Source of the DNA: Pseudovibrio sp. Alg231-02
GTDB taxonomy: Bacteria > Pseudomonadota > Alphaproteobacteria > Rhizobiales > Stappiaceae
Reading direction: 5' to 3'
DNA: 64,000 nt
NCBI RefSeq assembly: GCF_900143565.1
Contig: NZ_FREX01000002.1
Span: 434,001 to 498,000, forward strand
Notes under the pieces: model-generated
Told to the model about the DNA's origin: nothing
What the model saw: only the letters and a program-made list of their open reading frames with translations
Databases searched by the model: none
Shown: positions 60,984-64,000 of the stretch, in pieces
How positions within the stretch are numbered: position 1 is the stretch's first letter
Layout: every line of letters begins with the position of its first letter
Program-made: the position numbers and the translations under genes

Positions 60984-61601
60984 TTAGTTACGGCGCTGCT
61001 CCTGCTCGACGCGAAGGGTGAGCTTTTTGAAAAGCGTGCGGATCTTCTCAAGCTCGCTGACAGGGAGATCATCTGAAATGGATGCCCAGACCGTGTAGTC
61101 AGCGCTTGGAGCTGTGTAGGCGGTGAAACTCTCGACGCGGCCCATCTGCATTGTTGTTTCGGTTCGGAACGCAACCTCATTTTGCGGTGTCTTCAGATCC
61201 AGTGGTTTGAAGTGGCTTTGACGGTATCCGCTTTTGAAGTTGTTTATGAGAGTTGTCGCCGTGTCTTTTTTGTGCCGGCGGAAGATGACTTTGATCTCGC
61301 CGTTCTCGGTTTCGTAAATGCATCCGATACCGAGTTCCTTCAGATCGGGAACGAGAGCTGATCGGGAAAGTTTGCTGATATAGTCCGGGCAAAACATGCC
61401 GGTGAAGTGCGTTAGTGCGTCCACATCTTTGCGCCAGCCGTTGTGCAGTGTATGCGGCTGGTAGAGGAGGCTTTCCGAGATGGTGCTGTTTGCTTGTGCG
61501 AGTAAGCTGCCTGTAAGAAGCAGGCAGCTTGCGAGAATTGCTTTTGATGCACTGGAAAGTATGTGCTGGCTCAAAAAACTGGTTTTATTGTTTTGCTTCA
61601 T
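60984..61601 (-). CDS. Exported protein of unknown function
   Basis: About 205 residues from the ATG at 61601. A signal peptide (about residues 15-37, ILASCLLLTGSLLAQA) targets it to the periplasm. The mature part has a Cys pair (MFCPDYISK; IGCIYETENGE) and a strand-rich C-terminal half (FTAYTAPSADYTVWASISDD). I recognise no family. It is 8 bases downstream of moxR, so probably co-transcribed with it. Confidence 0.75.
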   Translation of the reverse strand: MKQNNKTSFLSQHILSSASKAILASCLLLTGSLLAQANSTISESLLYQPHTLHNGWRKDVDALTHFTGMFCPDYISKLSRSALVPDLKELGIGCIYETENGEIKVIFRRHKKDTATTLINNFKSGYRQSHFKPLDLKTPQNEVAFRTETTMQMGRVESFTAYTAPSADYTVWASISDDLPVSELEKIRTLFKKLTLRVEQEQRRN

Positions 61602-61624
61602 TTTCAAGCCAGGCAATGCAGATA

Positions 61625-62461
61625 CTAGCGACGATTCATAAAGGCGAGGCGCTCGAACAGATGAACGTCCTGTTCGTTCTTGAGGAGTGCGCCGTGCAAT
61701 GGCGGGATAACTTTCCGGCTTTCGGTTTCGCGGAGTGTTTCCGGGTCGATGTCTTCGTTCAGAAGCAGTTTAATCCAATCCAGAAGCTCAGAGGTTGATG
61801 GCTTTTTCTTCAAGCCCGGCAGATCTCTGAGGTTATAGAATGCGTTGAGTGCTTCCTTAAGTAAGCGGTCTTTGATTTCGCCGAAATGCACATCGACGAT
61901 CTCTGTCATTGTTTCTGCATCTGGGAACTTGATGAAATGGAAGAAGCAGCGGCGCAAGAATGCGTCTGGAAGATCTTTCTCATTGTTTGAGGTGATGATC
62001 ACGATTGGACGCTGTTTTGCTTTGATCGTGTCGCCAGTCTCGTAAACAAAGAACTCCATACGATCCAGCTCCTGAAGCAGATCGTTTGGGAACTCAATGT
62101 CAGCCTTATCAATCTCATCAATCAGAAGAACCGGGCGTTCATTCATTTCAAAAGCAGTCCAAAGTTTGCCTTTGCGAATGTAATTGCGAATGTCTTTTAC
62201 GCGCTCATCGCCAAGCTGGCTGTCGCGGAGACGGGAAACCGCGTCATATTCGTAAAGGCCTTGCTGAGCCTTTGTGGTCGATTTGACGTTCCACTCAAGG
62301 AAGGGGACGCCTAAGCTTTGGGCGATTTCCTGAGCTAGGACAGTTTTGCCGGTTCCAGGTTCGCCTTTTACAAGCAGGGGACGCTCAAGGGTAATAGCTG
62401 CGTTGACTGCGATCCGGAGATCTTCTGTGGCAACGTATTGGGAGGTCCCTTGAAATTTCAT
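61625..62461 (-). CDS. MoxR family AAA+ ATPase
   Basis: A 278-residue AAA+ ATPase: Walker A GEPGTGKT (residues 33-40), Walker B VLLIDEIDKAD, sensor 1 in PIVIITSNNEKDLPDAFLRR with the arginine finger, and the lid helix region at the C-terminus. Such proteins act as chaperones with VWA-domain partners to mature cofactor-containing enzymes or transport complexes. The partner CoxE-like gene is 5 kb downstream on the same strand, separated by five other genes. Confidence 0.95.
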   Translation of the reverse strand: MKFQGTSQYVATEDLRIAVNAAITLERPLLVKGEPGTGKTVLAQEIAQSLGVPFLEWNVKSTTKAQQGLYEYDAVSRLRDSQLGDERVKDIRNYIRKGKLWTAFEMNERPVLLIDEIDKADIEFPNDLLQELDRMEFFVYETGDTIKAKQRPIVIITSNNEKDLPDAFLRRCFFHFIKFPDAETMTEIVDVHFGEIKDRLLKEALNAFYNLRDLPGLKKKPSTSELLDWIKLLLNEDIDPETLRETESRKVIPPLHGALLKNEQDVHLFERLAFMNRR

Positions 62462-62654
62462 CGCTAAATCCTGCTTGAGTATCGTGATTTGGCGAAAACA
62501 GTAATCTCTCGTTAGACAATGGGCAATCCCTGCAGGGTTGCGCCATTGGGCTTATCTAGTGGTTTCGATCTTTGCTCGGTTTCTTTTGCTGCTCTGGGAA
62601 TTATGTGCCGGGTAGGGCGAGCTATTTGCCGGGTTTAGGCAGGAATTCTTATGT

Positions 62655-62669
62655 TTAACAATAGGTTAA
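62655..62669. promoter_or_regulatory. Candidate CtrA-binding site upstream of flgE
   Basis: TTAA-CAATAGG-TTAA, an exact TTAA-N7-TTAA arrangement, 46 bases before the sigma-54 core promoter. CtrA binding is inferred from consensus. Confidence 0.5.
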
Positions 62670-62714
62670 AATTGTAAATTATTGAAATGGCTGAATAAAT
62701 TGAATTTTTTAGTT

Positions 62715-62730
62715 TGGCACGTAAGTTGCA
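62715..62730 (+). promoter_or_regulatory. Sigma-54 (RpoN) promoter of flgE
   Basis: TGGCACG-TAAG-TTGCA is an exact match to the -24/-12 consensus TGGCAC-N5-TTGCA, with correct GG to GC spacing. It ends 57 bases before the flgE ATG. Confidence 0.9.
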
Positions 62731-62786
62731 TTCAGTGTTCAAAGATCTGCGTAAGCATGAGCGAATTTGAATTCTAGGTGGGCTCG

Positions 62787-64000
62787 ATGAGTATTTATGG
62801 TGCTATCAACGCTGCAACGACCGGTTTGGACGCACAGTCCAAGGCGTTGGAGAATATTTCCGGTAACGTGGCGAACTCTTCGACCACTGGCTATAAACGC
62901 CTTGATACAAGCTTCTCCGACCTTGTTTCCAGTACAGGTAGTCGGCAGGCTGAACAGGTGTCCGGTACTGTAATTGCGACTTCTCGTGCCACTAACTACT
63001 TGTCTGGCGATGTCACATCCGCTGATCGCAACACCTATATGGCGATCAATGGTCCTGGGTATTTTCTGGTCACCAATAGGGATGGTTTAAATCAGGAGAC
63101 GCCTGAGAGTTACTATACGCGTGCTGGTGACTTTGAACTGGATACTGAGAGAAACCTGGTCAACTCCGCGGGCTATTTTCTGCAGGGGTACCCGATTAAC
63201 CCTGCAACGGGTGCTGTGAGTGATCGTGCAGTGCCAATTCAGGTGTCTGATGCCCCGATGCCAGCGCAACCATCGACGCAAATCAATTATCAGGCGAATT
63301 TGCCATCCAAGCCAACGACTGCGAACTATCAAAAAGCAGATGGTGCGGCGAACTCGCAGTATGTTGATTTGAGCGTGTTTTCCGATCCAGACGAACAATC
63401 AACACTCGCTTTGAATGATGACGGTGCACCTGCAACATTGCTTACAGCAGAGAGCAAGTTGTTGCCGTCAAACCAGTTTGAAGCTGATAGTGTGTTGACA
63501 TTGAAGGTGGGGCAGCATGACCCTGAAGTGTTGGATATTGATGCCAATACTACTGTTCAGGATCTGCTTGATAAGCTGAATGGGATGCATGGAGTAACAG
63601 CTCAGATCAATGCACTTGGCGAGATTGAGATCTCATCCTTCGAGACATTAACAATCGATCAGGCGGGAAGTGTACCTTCTTCAGGTAGCGTACTCGATAT
63701 GGACTTTGCTCCTCAGCCTTTACCCTCAACTGGTACCTATAATCCTGACGTTGTCACGGGTGATAAAGCTGATGATTTCATTAAGTCCTCTGTCGCTGGT
63801 GGGCAGGAAACTGTTTACGACGAGAATGGGACACCAGTTAACGTTGAACTACGCTGGGCGCTGAATGCAGAGAATAAGTGGTCACTTTTCTACAATACGA
63901 ACACTAATGCGTCTGGTGATGAAGTTGCGTGGAAAAAAGTCAGTGACATGTCATTCGACGCAGCTGGTCGTTTAACGTCACCTGCTTCAGGCTTAGTTGA
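62787..64000 (+). CDS. flgE: Flagellar hook protein FlgE, cut by the window end
   Basis: The frame opens at ATG 62787 and stays open to the last base, so at least 404 residues and the C-terminus are missing. The N-terminus SIYGAINAATTGLDAQSKAL with ENISGNVANSSTTGYKR is the flagellar rod/hook signature that forms the D0 coiled-coil region. The next stretch includes YMAINGPGYFLVTNRDG, the D1 domain signature, and ASFELD-type YTRAGDFELD. FlgE builds the hook joining rod and filament, exported by the flagellar type III system. An RpoN promoter and a candidate CtrA site lie upstream, and no other flagellar gene is visible in the window. Confidence 0.95.
   Translation, partial: MSIYGAINAATTGLDAQSKALENISGNVANSSTTGYKRLDTSFSDLVSSTGSRQAEQVSGTVIATSRATNYLSGDVTSADRNTYMAINGPGYFLVTNRDGLNQETPESYYTRAGDFELDTERNLVNSAGYFLQGYPINPATGAVSDRAVPIQVSDAPMPAQPSTQINYQANLPSKPTTANYQKADGAANSQYVDLSVFSDPDEQSTLALNDDGAPATLLTAESKLLPSNQFEADSVLTLKVGQHDPEVLDIDANTTVQDLLDKLNGMHGVTAQINALGEIEISSFETLTIDQAGSVPSSGSVLDMDFAPQPLPSTGTYNPDVVTGDKADDFIKSSVAGGQETVYDENGTPVNVELRWALNAENKWSLFYNTNTNASGDEVAWKKVSDMSFDAAGRLTSPASGLV

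Larger units (their letters stand above)
62462..62786. other. Divergent regulatory region of moxR and flgE
   Basis: No gene. It holds a candidate CtrA site and a sigma-54 promoter, described separately, and otherwise AT-rich DNA toward flgE. Confidence 0.6.

Overview
This window looks like chromosomal DNA from a marine alphaproteobacterium of the Hyphomicrobiales, most like Pseudovibrio or a relative in the Stappiaceae. I infer this from protein style, moderate GC by eye, a very large GPR/RgsE-like polar-growth protein, a DgcN/DgcA pair, CtrA-type and GANTC motifs, and ArgP/LysE and MlaEFD-PqiC arrangements. It is gene-dense. No tRNA, rRNA, CRISPR array, insertion sequence, integrase or phage gene was seen, so it reads as core genome. 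The last gene (flgE) is cut by the window end.

Layout. 1-5.1 kb: a structured non-coding stretch, an SMP-30/gluconolactonase-family gene, a divergent Lrp-type regulator and alanine dehydrogenase, a cupin-like orphan and two paralogous glycine-zipper lipoproteins. 5.2-11.3 kb: a minus-strand Entner-Doudoroff block (zwf, edd, eda, pgi) without pgl. 11.8-16.5 kb: adenine deaminase, acyl-CoA ligase, EamA transporter. 16.9-22.5 kb: an orphan CoxL-like molybdenum hydroxylase subunit, a stand-alone Lrp ligand-binding domain, and a TPP riboswitch in front of thiM-thiD and a TRAP-type binding protein. 22.8-32.8 kb: FadL porin, an atypical SDR, LpxH-like phosphoesterase plus glycosyltransferase, threonine dehydratase, CheZ, an MFS transporter and dgcN-dgcA. 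33-37.7 kb: a four-gene Mla/Pqi-like lipid transport operon. 37.7-42.2 kb: cupin, hydroxyacyl-CoA dehydrogenase, ArgP/LysE and a CFA synthase. 42.4-51.4 kb: the 2,422-residue repeat protein, a divergent 98-residue protein, an Hpt protein and a ferredoxin. 51.5-62.5 kb: an MFS/AraC pair, a secreted DUF3011 protein, and a long minus-strand run of VWA protein, GrpB, YcjF, YcjX, SixA, an exported protein and MoxR. 62.8 kb to the end: flgE.

The most interesting theme is cell-cycle wiring. A consensus CtrA site embedded in a perfect palindrome lies between the giant gene and its divergent small neighbour. Another TTAA-N7-TTAA site lies upstream of a textbook sigma-54 promoter for flgE. Eight GANTC (CcrM-type) sites are packed into about 190 bases in front of the Hpt gene. 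Together these suggest that polar growth, the hook and a phosphotransfer protein are tied to the CtrA/CcrM circuit in this organism. This is inference from motifs only.
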